From contig NZ_NFJZ01000001.1 in the NCBI RefSeq assembly GCF_002160135.1, positions 186,001-250,000 on the forward strand: a DNA stretch of 64,000 nt, in the 5' to 3' direction. Positions within the stretch are counted from its first letter, which is position 1; each line of letters starts with the position of its first letter. Origin of the DNA: Lachnoclostridium sp. An196 (GTDB lineage: Bacteria; Bacillota; Clostridia; Lachnospirales; Lachnospiraceae). The notes under the pieces are model-generated. The model saw only the letters and a program-made list of their open reading frames with translations. It was not told where the DNA came from and searched no databases. Positions 26,801 to 34,537 of the stretch are shown here, piece by piece. Position numbers and translations under genes: made by a program.

Positions 26801-28323
26801 AGGACTGTCCGGTGTGCGGAACGAAGCTGAAAAAAGACGGATTCGATATTCCCTTTGAGACTTTCCTGGGATTCAAGGGCAATAAGGAGCCGGACATCGA
26901 CCTGAATTTTTCCGGTGATTATCAGTCCAAAGCCCATAAATACACGGAAGTAATCTTCGGCGCCGGGCAGACTTACCGGGCCGGGACCATCGGTACGCTG
27001 GCGGATAAGACGGCATTCGGTTACGTGAAAAATTATTATGAAGAGCGGGGAACCCGCAAGAGAAACTGTGAGATTGACCGGATCGTGCAGGGATGCACCG
27101 GTATCCGCCGGACGACGGGGCAGCACCCGGGCGGCATCATCGTGCTGCCCCTGGGGGAGAGCATCTATTCGTTTACCCCGGTACAGCATCCGGCCAACGA
27201 TATGACCACCGATACGGTGACCACCCACTTTGATTACCATTCCATCGACCATAATCTTCTGAAGCTGGACATCCTGGGACACGATGATCCCACCATGATC
27301 CGTACGCTGGAGGATCTGACCGGCATCGACGCCAAGAAGATTCCCCTGGATGATCCCCAGGTCATGTCGCTGTTCCAGAATACGGACGCGCTGGGCATCA
27401 AGCCGGAGGATATCGGCGGAACGAAGCTAGGTTCTCTGGGTATCCCGGAGTTTGGTACGGAATTCGCCATGCAGATGCTGATAGACACGAAACCCACGCA
27501 GTTTTCCGACCTGGTGCGGATCGCGGGTCTGGCCCACGGTACGGATGTGTGGCTGGGAAATGCCCAGACCCTGATCCAGGAAGGCAAGGCGACGATTTCC
27601 ACTGCCATCTGTACCCGTGACGACATCATGATCTATCTGATCGACATGGGTCTGGACAGCGAGCTGGCGTTTACCATCATGGAGAGCGTGCGTAAGGGAA
27701 AAGGCCTGAAGCCGGAGTGGGAACAGACCATGACGGAACACGGTGTGCCGGACTGGTATATCTGGTCCTGCAAGAAGATCAAATACATGTTCCCCAAGGC
27801 TCACGCGGCCGCCTATGTGATGATGGCGTGGAGAATCGCCTACTGCAAGATCAATTACCCGCTGGCCTACTATGCGGCTTATTTCAGCATCCGTGCCGAC
27901 GCCTTCGACTACGAGATCATGTGTCAGGGCCGCGAGCGTCTGGAATATTACATGGCCGATTATAAGCGCAGAAGCGACACTCTGTCCAAGAAGGAGCAGG
28001 ATACGCTGAAAGACATGAAGAGCGTGCAGGAGATGTATGCGCGGGGGTTTGAATTCATGAAAGTGGATATCTATCAGGCGGAAGCCCACATGTTCCGTAT
28101 TATGGACGGGAAGCTCATGCCGGCCCTCTCCACCATCGACGGGCTGGGGGACAAGGCGGCGGACGCTCTGGTGGAAGCGGCGGCCCAGGGACCGTTCCTG
28201 TCCAAAGATGATCTGCGCCAGAGGACAAAGCTGAGCAAGACGGTTATCGATCTGATGGCGGATCTGGGACTGCTGGACGGTCTTCCGGAATCCAACCAGC
28301 TGTCCCTGTTTGATTTTGGATAA
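23863..28323 (+). CDS. polC: DNA polymerase III alpha subunit, Gram-positive PolC type
   Basis: 1486-residue replicative polymerase with built-in proofreading. Order: N-terminal domain (1-200), charged linker, OB fold (TIRGKILQID), PHP domain (VELHCHTKMSDMDG), inserted DnaQ-like exonuclease (FVVFDLETTGL ... HNASFDAGF ... HHRAVDDA), then the palm and fingers with a zinc-binding region (YCPNCHYSDF ... CPVCG), PDIDLNFSGDYQ and the catalytic LKLDILGHDDPT. It synthesises the chromosome with the beta clamp; the C-terminal QLSLFDFG is a clamp-binding motif. The start within ispG follows GGAG. Its presence places the organism among low-GC Firmicutes. Confidence 0.97.
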   Translation: MNEKPFFEVFKTLQLGEQEHALFEQAIVTRVSMTPARDVLRVYMTSKKLIAKDQLFHLAKQIQKQIFGYRKVQVLIFEKFQLSGQYTPEKLWDVYEESVLTELETYSPYKRSLMKHAKMEFPDEHTVLFGISDRVYDREAVDDLLRILDRVFNERCGFHVKVDLQYLELKESVSIEKSQAELKQKISFLSESLRQEKKAHAEERAQAAQARAAAREENASHGGNGGRQPSGRTGNERGGSPERKSYGYRKSDNPDVLYGRDFDDEAMPLEQVIEEMGEVTIRGKILQIDEREIRGERTILTLTVTDFTDTIHVKMFTKNDQLPELKEKIQAGGFVKVKGMTVLDRFDHELTIGSVTGIKKIADFTVARMDYAYKKRVELHCHTKMSDMDGVTDASALLKRAKSWGMPALALTDHGCVQAFTEANHTISKDEEFKVIYGVEGYLVDDLKEVVENSRGQSLDGSFVVFDLETTGLSAVNNRIIEIGAVKVEEGKITERFSTFVNPKEPIPFEIEQLTGISDEMVIDAPPIEEVLPAFLEFCGDCVLIAHNASFDAGFIHQNCITLGIDAEFTVGDTVAMARMLLPSLGKYKLDTVAKALGVSLENHHRAVDDAACTAEIFVKFIRMFKERDIFTLDDVNEMGRPDKEMIKKLATYHVIILAKNDIGRVNLYRLVSLSHLDYFSRRPRIPKSELNRYREGLIVGSACEAGELYQAILRGAPSQEIARIVDFYDYLEIQPIGNNRFMLKDSKNPVQSEEDLRENVRRIIRLGEEFHKPVAATCDVHFMDPEDEVYRRIIMAGKGFGDADEQAPLYLRTTEEMLEEFAFLGPEKAEEVVITNTNLISDMCEHLSPVRPDKCPPVIPDSDKTLREICYRKAHEIYGENLPEVVTERLERELKSIIGNGFAVMYIIAQKLVWKSNDDGYLVGSRGSVGSSFVATMAGITEVNPLSPHYYCPNCHYSDFDSPEVKAYSGRAGCDMPDKDCPVCGTKLKKDGFDIPFETFLGFKGNKEPDIDLNFSGDYQSKAHKYTEVIFGAGQTYRAGTIGTLADKTAFGYVKNYYEERGTRKRNCEIDRIVQGCTGIRRTTGQHPGGIIVLPLGESIYSFTPVQHPANDMTTDTVTTHFDYHSIDHNLLKLDILGHDDPTMIRTLEDLTGIDAKKIPLDDPQVMSLFQNTDALGIKPEDIGGTKLGSLGIPEFGTEFAMQMLIDTKPTQFSDLVRIAGLAHGTDVWLGNAQTLIQEGKATISTAICTRDDIMIYLIDMGLDSELAFTIMESVRKGKGLKPEWEQTMTEHGVPDWYIWSCKKIKYMFPKAHAAAYVMMAWRIAYCKINYPLAYYAAYFSIRADAFDYEIMCQGRERLEYYMADYKRRSDTLSKKEQDTLKDMKSVQEMYARGFEFMKVDIYQAEAHMFRIMDGKLMPALSTIDGLGDKAADALVEAAAQGPFLSKDDLRQRTKLSKTVIDLMADLGLLDGLPESNQLSLFDFG

Positions 28324-28328
28324 GACAC

Positions 28329-28357
28329 TTTACTTATAAACATTTTTAAGCTATACT
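28329..28357 (+). promoter_or_regulatory. Promoter of the purA operon
   Basis: TTTACT (28329-28334), 17 bp, TATACT (28352-28357), six bases after polC ends. No purine riboswitch was recognised. Confidence 0.65.
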
Positions 28358-28396
28358 GAATAGTGTGCGCCAAAAAGCGCATAAACAGAACAGAAG

Positions 28397-28414
28397 ACAG
28401 GCGGAGCCGCCTGT
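28397..28414 (+). other. Leader hairpin before purA
   Basis: ACAGGCGG and CCGCCTGT pair around AG within the purA leader, ending six bases before the GGAGG ribosome-binding site; may affect translation. Confidence 0.45.
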
Positions 28415-28433
28415 AAAACGGAGGAATATCAAT

Positions 28434-29720
28434 ATGGTAAGAGCTATTGTAGGAGCCAACTGGGGAGACGAAGGAAAGGGCAAGATCACAGATATGCTTG
28501 GCCAGGATTCCGATATCATCATCCGGTTCCAGGGAGGCGCCAACGCGGGACACACGATCGTGAACAACTACGGAAAATTTGCGCTGCACACGCTGCCGTC
28601 CGGCGTGTTCTACAGCCACACGGTCAATATCATCGGAAACGGCGTAGCCTTAAATATTCCGGTGATGGTGAAAGAACTTCAGGGTATCGTGGAGAGGGGC
28701 GTTCCCACACCGAAGATCCTTGTGTCCGACCGTGCCCAGATCGTGATGTCTTATCATATTTTACTGGATAAACTGGAGGAGGAGCGTCTGGCGGGCAAGT
28801 CTTTCGGCTCCACCAAGTCCGGTATCGCGCCCTTCTATTCGGACAAATACGCGAAGATCGGATTCCAGGTCAGCGAACTGTTCATGGATGAAGCAGAGCT
28901 GAAGGAGAAGATCGGCAGAGTAATTACTCAGAAAAACGTCCTGATCGAACACCTCTACCATGCTCCGGCGCTGAAGGTGGAGGATATCTATGAAGAACTG
29001 ATGGAGTACCGCCGGATGATCGAGCCGTATGTATGCGATGTGTCCGGCTATCTGGACAAGGCGCTGAAAGAAGGCAGAAATATCCTGCTGGAAGGCCAGC
29101 TGGGGACTCTGAAAGACCCGGATCACGGGATCTATCCCATGGTGACTTCTTCTTCCACGCTGGCTGCTTACGGAGCTATCGGAGCAGGCATCCCGCCCTA
29201 TGAGATCAAACAGATCATCGCCGTGTGCAAAGCATATTCCAGCGCGGTGGGAGCAGGCGCTTTTGTCAGCGAGATCTTCGGAGACGAGGCGGACGAGCTG
29301 AGAAAACGAGGCGGAGACGGCGGAGAGTACGGCGCCACCACCGGACGTCCGAGACGTATGGGATGGTTCGACTGTGTGGCTTCCAAGTACGGATGCCGCC
29401 TGCAGGGAGCCACCGATGTGGCGTTTACGGTACTGGATGTGCTGGGCTACCTGGATGAGATCCCGGTCTGCGTAGGTTACGAGATCGACGGAGAAGTGAC
29501 CACCGAGTTCCCGACCACCCGTCTGCTGGAGAAGGCAAAGCCTGTTTATAAGAAGTTTCCCGGATGGAAATGCGACATCCGCGGTATCCGCAAATATGAG
29601 GACCTGCCGGAGAACTGCCGGAATTATGTGGAATTTATCGAGGAGCAGATCGGATATCCGATCACGATGGTATCCAACGGTCCGGGAAGAGACGATATCA
29701 TCTTCCGTGACAGAAAATGA
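28434..29720 (+). CDS. purA: Adenylosuccinate synthetase
   Basis: 428 residues. First step from IMP to AMP, using GTP and aspartate. Seen: GANWGDEGKGKITD (phosphate loop), GGANAGHTIV, KSFGSTKSGIAPFYSDKYAK, EGQLGTLKDPDHGIYPMVTSS and TTGRPRRMGWFD. The start follows CGGAGG. The last four bases overlap the HAD phosphatase gene, so purA, the HAD gene and the PHP gene form one operon with ATGA junctions. Confidence 0.95.
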   Translation: MVRAIVGANWGDEGKGKITDMLGQDSDIIIRFQGGANAGHTIVNNYGKFALHTLPSGVFYSHTVNIIGNGVALNIPVMVKELQGIVERGVPTPKILVSDRAQIVMSYHILLDKLEEERLAGKSFGSTKSGIAPFYSDKYAKIGFQVSELFMDEAELKEKIGRVITQKNVLIEHLYHAPALKVEDIYEELMEYRRMIEPYVCDVSGYLDKALKEGRNILLEGQLGTLKDPDHGIYPMVTSSSTLAAYGAIGAGIPPYEIKQIIAVCKAYSSAVGAGAFVSEIFGDEADELRKRGGDGGEYGATTGRPRRMGWFDCVASKYGCRLQGATDVAFTVLDVLGYLDEIPVCVGYEIDGEVTTEFPTTRLLEKAKPVYKKFPGWKCDIRGIRKYEDLPENCRNYVEFIEEQIGYPITMVSNGPGRDDIIFRDRK

Positions 29721-30328
29721 TCCGCAATATCATCTTTGACATCGGGAATGTGCTGGTGGATTTCTGCTGGCGGGATCACATCCGTTCCTGCGGCTACACC
29801 GGAGAGACTGCCGGACGCCTGGGCGCCGCCATGATGCAGAGCGCGGCATGGCGCGAGATGGACCGGGGCGTATGGCCGGAAGAAGAGGTGCTGGCTGCTT
29901 TTATCCGGAATGATCCGGCACTGGAGAAAGAGATCCGCCGTGTATATGAGAATCTGGGTACGCTGATCCGGGAATATCCCGGTACAAGACGCTGGATCCG
30001 GGAATTGAAGGACCGGGGATACCGGGTCTTCTATCTCTCTAATTTTCCGGCGAAGGTAGAACGGGACGCGGGAGATAAAATGTCTTTTCTGGCGGAGATG
30101 GATGGAGGAATCCTGTCGCACCGGGTAAAAAAGATCAAACCGGACTCCGGCATATACCTTCTGCTGCTGGAACAATACGGACTGAAAGCGGAGGAGTCGG
30201 TGTTCCTTGACGACTCTCCGGCCAATGTGGAGACTGCCCGGAAACTGGGTATGCAGGGAATCGCGGTAAGGGATCAGGCACAGGCGGAAGAGGAACTGAA
30301 GAGGCTTTTGGAGGAACAGACAGAATGA
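29717..30328 (+). CDS. HAD-superfamily hydrolase
   Basis: 203-residue cytoplasmic phosphatase-like protein of the HAD IA type. Motif I IIFDIGNVLVDF (nucleophile Asp, with Gly-Asn instead of the usual second Asp spacing DxxN), motif II LSNF, motif III KPDSGIY and motif IV VFLDDSPANV. YihX-like members of this pattern dephosphorylate sugar phosphates or nucleotides; the substrate is unknown here. Coupled by four-base overlaps to purA before it and the PHP gene after it. Confidence 0.88.
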   Translation: MIRNIIFDIGNVLVDFCWRDHIRSCGYTGETAGRLGAAMMQSAAWREMDRGVWPEEEVLAAFIRNDPALEKEIRRVYENLGTLIREYPGTRRWIRELKDRGYRVFYLSNFPAKVERDAGDKMSFLAEMDGGILSHRVKKIKPDSGIYLLLLEQYGLKAEESVFLDDSPANVETARKLGMQGIAVRDQAQAEEELKRLLEEQTE

Positions 30329-31041
30329 GAGATCTTGTGGATGTGCATACACATACGATTGCAAGCGGACATGCCTACAATACCATGATGGAGATGATCC
30401 GTGCGGCGCAGGAAAAAGAGCTGGAAGTATTCGGAATCACAGAACATGCTCCGCAGATGCCGGGAAGCTGTCAGCTGATCTATTTTCATAATCTGAGAGT
30501 GGTACCCAGGCAGCATGGGAATCTGGAACTGCTTCTGGGGATCGAACTGAATATCCTGGACGAGAAGGGAACCGTGGACATGAGCCAGGAAGATCTGGCG
30601 CAGATGGATCTGACCATCGCCAGTCTGCATATCCCCTGTATCAAACCGGGAAGCCGGGAGTGGAATACGGAGTGTGTGGTGAACGCCATCCGGAATCCGC
30701 TCATCAATATCATCGGTCACCCGGATGACAGCCGCTATCCGCTGGACAACGAGGCGATCGTCCAGGCGGCGAAGGAACATCATACACTGCTGGAGATCAA
30801 CAACAATTCTCTGAATCCCAACGGCTACCGTCAGAATGCCCGGGGCAATGATATCGAGATCCTGAATCTCTGCAAAAAATACCGCACTCCGGTGATCATG
30901 GGCAGCGACGCGCATTTCTTCACGGATGTGCGCAATCATGAAAGAATCTATCCGCTTCTGGAGGAGACAGATTTCCCGGAGGAGCTGGTGATCAATACCG
31001 ATAGGGGAAAGATCCGGGAATATATAAATAAATACAGATAA
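30325..31041 (+). CDS. PHP-domain phosphatase, YcdX type
   Basis: 238 residues. Metal-binding histidines and acids of the PHP fold are present: DVHTHTIASGHAYNT, GITEHAPQMPGS, LGIELNI, ASLHIPC, IGHPDD and IMGSDAHF. These proteins bind three metal ions and remove phosphate from small molecules. Last gene of the purA operon. Confidence 0.9.
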   Translation: MRDLVDVHTHTIASGHAYNTMMEMIRAAQEKELEVFGITEHAPQMPGSCQLIYFHNLRVVPRQHGNLELLLGIELNILDEKGTVDMSQEDLAQMDLTIASLHIPCIKPGSREWNTECVVNAIRNPLINIIGHPDDSRYPLDNEAIVQAAKEHHTLLEINNNSLNPNGYRQNARGNDIEILNLCKKYRTPVIMGSDAHFFTDVRNHERIYPLLEETDFPEELVINTDRGKIREYINKYR

Positions 31042-31064
31042 GAGCGCGGGACTGGACTTTACAA

Positions 31065-31088
31065 TTTTAGTGTGTTAAAATACTAAAA
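31065..31088 (+). promoter_or_regulatory. Promoter and dyad before yerC-like gene
   Basis: TTTTAGT (31065-31071) and ACTAAAA (31082-31088) form an inverted repeat that encloses a possible -10 (TAAAAT, 31076-31081). The regulator encoded downstream is TrpR-like, so this may be an operator for its own control. Inference only. Confidence 0.4.
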
Positions 31089-31116
31089 GACGTAAATATA
31101 AGGGGATACAGAATAT

Positions 31117-31407
31117 ATGAATAAAAAGATTCACAATGAGGCAACCGATGGACTTTTCCGCGCCATATTGAGTCTTCAGTCCATGGAAGAGTGCTATCAG
31201 TTCTTTGAAGATGTATGTACGATCAATGAGATACAGTCCATGTCTCAGCGTTTTGAGGTGGCCAGGCTGCTGAGAGAAAAACAGACGTATCAGGAGATCG
31301 CCGATAAGACCGGCGCTTCCACTGCCACCATCAGCCGTGTGAACCGTTCGTTGAATTATGGGAATGACGGTTATGACATGGTTTTCCGGAGGACGGAGGA
31401 AGAGTAA
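31117..31407 (+). CDS. YerC/YecD TrpR-like regulator
   Basis: 96-residue all-helical protein of the TrpR/YerC/YecD family. The DNA-binding helix-turn-helix is RLLREKQTYQEIADKTGASTATISRVNRSL. Unlike TrpR, family members in Firmicutes are not tied to tryptophan genes. AGGGG precedes the ATG; a terminator follows. Confidence 0.9.
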   Translation: MNKKIHNEATDGLFRAILSLQSMEECYQFFEDVCTINEIQSMSQRFEVARLLREKQTYQEIADKTGASTATISRVNRSLNYGNDGYDMVFRRTEEE

Positions 31408-31453
31408 AAAGGAGCCGTACAGGAACCCGGGTTCGGGAGCTGTACGGCTCTTT
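31406..31453. terminator. Bidirectional terminator between yerC-like and DUF1836 genes
   Basis: GAGCCGTACAG and CTGTACGGCTC form an 11-bp stem with an inner GAACCCGGGTTC palindrome; A-run on the left and T-rich sequence on the right serve both convergent genes. Confidence 0.82.
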
Positions 31454-32070
31454 CACTCTTTGTGGTGTTTTTTCGTATCATTTTTCTGGGGAAGCTGGTC
31501 AATCAGCTTTTCGATCACCTGCTTTTTTACGTAAACGTCAAAGCTGAGCAGACAGATGAAAGAAAAGATCTGCAGAAACTGCCGGTCTTCCTCGCCGGCC
31601 TCCGGGAACAGATCGGACGCCAGTTTATATTTCCGGATCACTTCCTCTTTCAGATATTCTACTTCATTTTTCTCCAGACTGAACACTTCTTCGTAAATAT
31701 CCTGCATGCTCAGAGAATTATCCGTATGGAAGAAACGCTCCGTCAGAGGCGCCAGCAGGCGCTCGATGTCTCCAATGGACAGAATCCCCTTGTAATAATA
31801 GATATAAATCAAAAGAAGAATATGCTCTTTGGAATACTTCTTGCGGTCAGGCGGCGGGAGCAGATGATTCTTGGCATAGTTGTTGATCATGGTCTTGGTC
31901 AGGATCTTGTCCTCCGGATAGCGTTTGGAGGACTGCAGATGTTCTTCCATGAACGTGGTCACCTGATCCATATACAGATCTATATTCGGAATCTCCTGCG
32001 GCCTGATATAATCGATCCGGTCCAGGCTGGTGAGTATGCTGCTCAGGATGTCCTGCGGGTCTATCGTCAT
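31453..32070 (-). CDS. DUF1836 protein
   Basis: 205 residues. DUF1836 is a putative DNA-binding family of Firmicutes with a MerR-like helical N-terminus; conserved segments here are YIRPQEIPNIDLYMDQVTTF, LTKTMINNYAKNHLLPPP and YSKEHILLLIYIYYYKGILS. The ATG at 32070 is preferred because GAGGTG lies at seven bases; an ATG at 32091 overlaps the promoter. The role is unknown. Confidence 0.87.
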   Translation of the reverse strand: MTIDPQDILSSILTSLDRIDYIRPQEIPNIDLYMDQVTTFMEEHLQSSKRYPEDKILTKTMINNYAKNHLLPPPDRKKYSKEHILLLIYIYYYKGILSIGDIERLLAPLTERFFHTDNSLSMQDIYEEVFSLEKNEVEYLKEEVIRKYKLASDLFPEAGEEDRQFLQIFSFICLLSFDVYVKKQVIEKLIDQLPQKNDTKKHHKE

Positions 32071-32089
32071 ATTTATCACCTCATCACCC

Positions 32090-32118
32090 ATTATATAGTA
32101 TTCAAAACTACATAACAA
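32090..32118 (-). promoter_or_regulatory. Promoter of the DUF1836 gene
   Basis: Minus strand TTGTTA (32118-32113), 17 bp, TATAAT (32095-32090), about 20 bp before the start codon. Confidence 0.75.
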
Positions 32119-32137
32119 GTATTTTTTTCTATGTGAC

Positions 32138-32175
32138 AAAAAATCCGCCTGCCGCGGCGACGCGCAGCAGACGGA
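32138..32175 (-). terminator. Orphan minus-strand terminator
   Basis: On the minus strand TCCGTCTGC and GCAGGCGGA pair with an inner CGCG/CGCG helix, then TTTTTT. It points left, yet no minus-strand gene lies to its right before dgt. It may insulate the DUF1836 promoter or end a short antisense RNA. Confidence 0.6.
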
Positions 32176-32261
32176 CCTTCAAAGGGGAGGATAAGTATTC
32201 AATTTATCTTTTGTTTAGTTATATTATGACCGGTTTGGAAGAAGTTATACACAAAAAATTA

Positions 32262-32290
32262 TTGGACTTTTAAGAAAGGTATGATACTTT
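32262..32290 (+). promoter_or_regulatory. Promoter of dgt
   Basis: TTGGAC (32262-32267), 17 bp, TACTTT (32285-32290). Confidence 0.5.
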
Positions 32291-32332
32291 ATATATAGTA
32301 TTTGCAACTGTTCAGGACGGAGGGAAATATCT

Positions 32333-33742
32333 ATGGAATGGCAGAAACTGCTCTGCCCGGACCGGATCCGGGCGTACCGCGGCCGCCCCGGATCCGGGGA
32401 TCTGCGGACGGAATTTGAAAAAGATTATCACAGAATCATCGGGAGCGCGTCGTTCCGCAGGCTTCAGGATAAGACGCAGGTATTTCCCCTGGACCGCAGC
32501 GATTTTATCCGAACCAGGCTGACCCACTCGCTGGAGGTGTCTTCCTTCGCGAAATCTCTGGGACAGAATATTTCGGAAGAGATCCTGAGAAATATCAAGG
32601 ATCCGCAGTTTTTTGCTTCCTATAAGGCGGATATCTGCGATATCCTGCAATGCGCGGGACTTCTGCACGATATCGGGAACCCGCCATTCGGGCATTTCGG
32701 AGAGACTGCCATCCGGGACTGGTTCCGCAGGAAAATGCCGGAGCTCAGATGGAAGGGCAGGCCGCTGACCGAAGTGCTGAATCCGCAGATGCAGGAGGAT
32801 TTCTATCAGTTTGAGGGCAATACCCAGGCTCTCCGGCTGGTGACGAAGCTGCATTATCTGGTGGATGAACACGGTATGAATCTGACCAAAGGACTTCTGG
32901 GCGCCATCATCAAGTACCCGGTATCTTCGCTGGAGATCGACAAAAAGAGCGGCGATATCCGTACAAAGAAGATGGGATATTTTTACGCGGACCGGGAAGT
33001 GTTTCAGGAGATCCAGGAGAGCACAGGGACCTTCGGAAAACGTCATCCGCTGGCGTTCGTGCTGGAAGCGGCGGACGACATCGCCTACCGGACGGCGGAT
33101 ATTGAAGACGCGTTCAAGAAAGGGTGCATTACCTTCGAGCGGCTGGTGCAGGAACTGAAAGACTACTGTCCGGAGGAACAGGACGGGGATTATAAGGATA
33201 TGGTGTCCCTTCTGGAACGGCGCAGAACCAGGGCGATCGAGAAAGGAATCACCCGGCCCGACGCCAACGCCGTACAGAACTGGACGGTCCAGGTCCAGGG
33301 AAAGATGATCCGCAGCGCAACAGCCGGTTTTGTCCGGCATTATGAGGAACTGATGGAAGGAACCTGTAAAAAGGAACTGCTGGACGGCATGCCGGGTACG
33401 CTGATGATGAGAGCTCTGGGAGATATCGCCTACCGTTACGCGTTCATCTCGGCTCCGATCCTGAAGCTGGAAGTCGGCGCGGACGCCATCTTCAGTTTCC
33501 TTCTGGAGCGTTTTGTGGACGCAGCGATCCGCTATGATTCGGACGAGCCCATGACGGCGGTGCAGGAGAAGCTGATGAGCCTCATCTCGGAAAATTACAG
33601 GGCTATCTACCATGTCTACGCAAAAGGGAAGGATGAGACAGAACGGCTGTATCTGCGGCTTTTGCTGATCACGGATGAGATCTGCGGCATGACGGACAGT
33701 TATGCGAAAGAGATGTATCAGGAGCTTGGCGGGATTAAATAG
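32333..33742 (+). CDS. dgt: dGTP triphosphohydrolase family protein
   Basis: 469-residue HD-domain enzyme that splits dNTPs, chiefly dGTP, into nucleoside and triphosphate. HD residues are in LTHSLEVSSFA, LLHDIGNPPFGHFGE and the later EAADDIAYRTADIEDA; SFRRLQDKTQVFPL is the N-terminal family signature. Full length for the long Dgt class. GGAGGG precedes the start. Its stop overlaps the convergent Spo0A-C-like gene by eight bases. Confidence 0.92.
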   Translation: MEWQKLLCPDRIRAYRGRPGSGDLRTEFEKDYHRIIGSASFRRLQDKTQVFPLDRSDFIRTRLTHSLEVSSFAKSLGQNISEEILRNIKDPQFFASYKADICDILQCAGLLHDIGNPPFGHFGETAIRDWFRRKMPELRWKGRPLTEVLNPQMQEDFYQFEGNTQALRLVTKLHYLVDEHGMNLTKGLLGAIIKYPVSSLEIDKKSGDIRTKKMGYFYADREVFQEIQESTGTFGKRHPLAFVLEAADDIAYRTADIEDAFKKGCITFERLVQELKDYCPEEQDGDYKDMVSLLERRRTRAIEKGITRPDANAVQNWTVQVQGKMIRSATAGFVRHYEELMEGTCKKELLDGMPGTLMMRALGDIAYRYAFISAPILKLEVGADAIFSFLLERFVDAAIRYDSDEPMTAVQEKLMSLISENYRAIYHVYAKGKDETERLYLRLLLITDEICGMTDSYAKEMYQELGGIK

Positions 33743-34082
33743 AGTCTGCTGCCAGATATTCTGCCAGAATAAAAATAAATTGAGAACAGGACGGCCGTTT
33801 TTCCAGCGGACATCCTGCGATCCGGGACAGCTGCTCCGGATGTGATTTCCAGACCAGGTCGACAACTGTGCGGATATTGCGTTCCACGGCGGACCAGGAT
33901 GTGTGGAAATATTCCGCCACATCCGGATAGAGCCATTTGGTCACCAGCAGAAGCCGGCGCGGTTCTCCAATAGTGAGAAATACGGCGTAAGCGGTGTGAA
34001 AAAATCCGGTATAACTGGAGGACGCGCCCATCTGCTGCAGAAGCGCGTAGATTTTCCAAAGCGTATGTGCGTCAGGCTGCAT
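33735..34082 (-). CDS. Stand-alone Spo0A effector-domain protein
   Basis: 115 residues that align along their length with the C-terminal DNA-binding domain of Spo0A: IYALLQQMGASSSYTGFF matches the LxxIGVPAHIKGY region and LYPDVAEYFHTSWSAVERNI matches the recognition helix region of ELYPAIAKKY-xxT-xxRVERAI. There is no phospho-receiver domain, so it cannot be switched by the phosphorelay directly. The ATG at 34082 follows AAGGAGG and overlaps the end of the upstream HTH gene by 11 bp. It may bind 0A boxes as a modulator of sporulation or stationary-phase genes. Confidence 0.75.
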   Translation of the reverse strand: MQPDAHTLWKIYALLQQMGASSSYTGFFHTAYAVFLTIGEPRRLLLVTKWLYPDVAEYFHTSWSAVERNIRTVVDLVWKSHPEQLSRIAGCPLEKRPSCSQFIFILAEYLAADSI

Positions 34083-34338
34083 CGTGGTTGTCCTCCTTGT
34101 CAATCAGCTTCCGAAGACTCCGGAGAAGATCCAGCACGTCGTCTTCAGGCAAAATGAGAAGGAAGAATGCGAAGGTGGCCGCAGAGAAGCCATATTTCCC
34201 GCGTTCCAGATCGATGTAAGACCGCGGTGAAATGCGAAGTTTTTCAGCCATGCGTTCCTGGGAGCACTGCAAAGTAAGTCGATAGCTGTGTACACGGACC
34301 ATGAGAAAATCTTTCAACAGTGACTGATACTGATGCAT
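34072..34338 (-). CDS. Small HTH (Cro/CI-type) regulator
   Basis: 88-residue DNA-binding protein. The helix-turn-helix is LTLQCSQERMAEKLRISPRSYIDLERGK (split here in use), followed by a hydrophobic helix and an acidic C-terminus. Start preceded by AAGGGG. It is first in a two-gene operon with the Spo0A-C-like protein, and overlaps it by 11 bp. Target unknown. Confidence 0.78.
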   Translation of the reverse strand: MHQYQSLLKDFLMVRVHSYRLTLQCSQERMAEKLRISPRSYIDLERGKYGFSAATFAFFLLILPEDDVLDLLRSLRKLIDKEDNHDAA

Positions 34339-34421
34339 GATGAAAACCCCTTATTCCGACAGATTCTATGAAAATTTTACTGGAAATGGAAGAATTTACC
34401 ATGAGGCGCACCTCAGGATAT

Positions 34422-34449
34422 CTTATATATAACGTGGGAAAATGTCGAA
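34422..34449 (-). promoter_or_regulatory. Promoter with candidate 0A box
   Basis: Minus strand TTCGAC (34449-34444), 16 bp, TATAAG (34427-34422), reading into the HTH and Spo0A-C genes. The plus strand here is TGTCGAA (34443-34449), the exact core of the Spo0A-binding 0A box, overlapping the -35 as in Spo0A-activated Bacillus promoters. Confidence 0.55.
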
Positions 34450-34482
34450 AATGACAGAGAAATGGTCAAATAATCAGAAAAC

Positions 34483-34517
34483 AAAAAAAGCAGCCCGTTT
34501 TAAACAGACTGCTTTTT
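34483..34517 (-). terminator. Terminator of the rfbB-rfbD operon
   Basis: Minus strand AGCAGTCTGTT and AACGGGCTGCT pair (with wobbles) around a short A loop, followed by a run of seven Ts. Confidence 0.85.
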
Positions 34518-34537
34518 GCGCGCTCTATATTTCGGTT

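Noticed and set aside
28324-28433. Purine riboswitch before purA
   Set aside because: Only a simple GC hairpin is present; the conserved purine aptamer core is missing.
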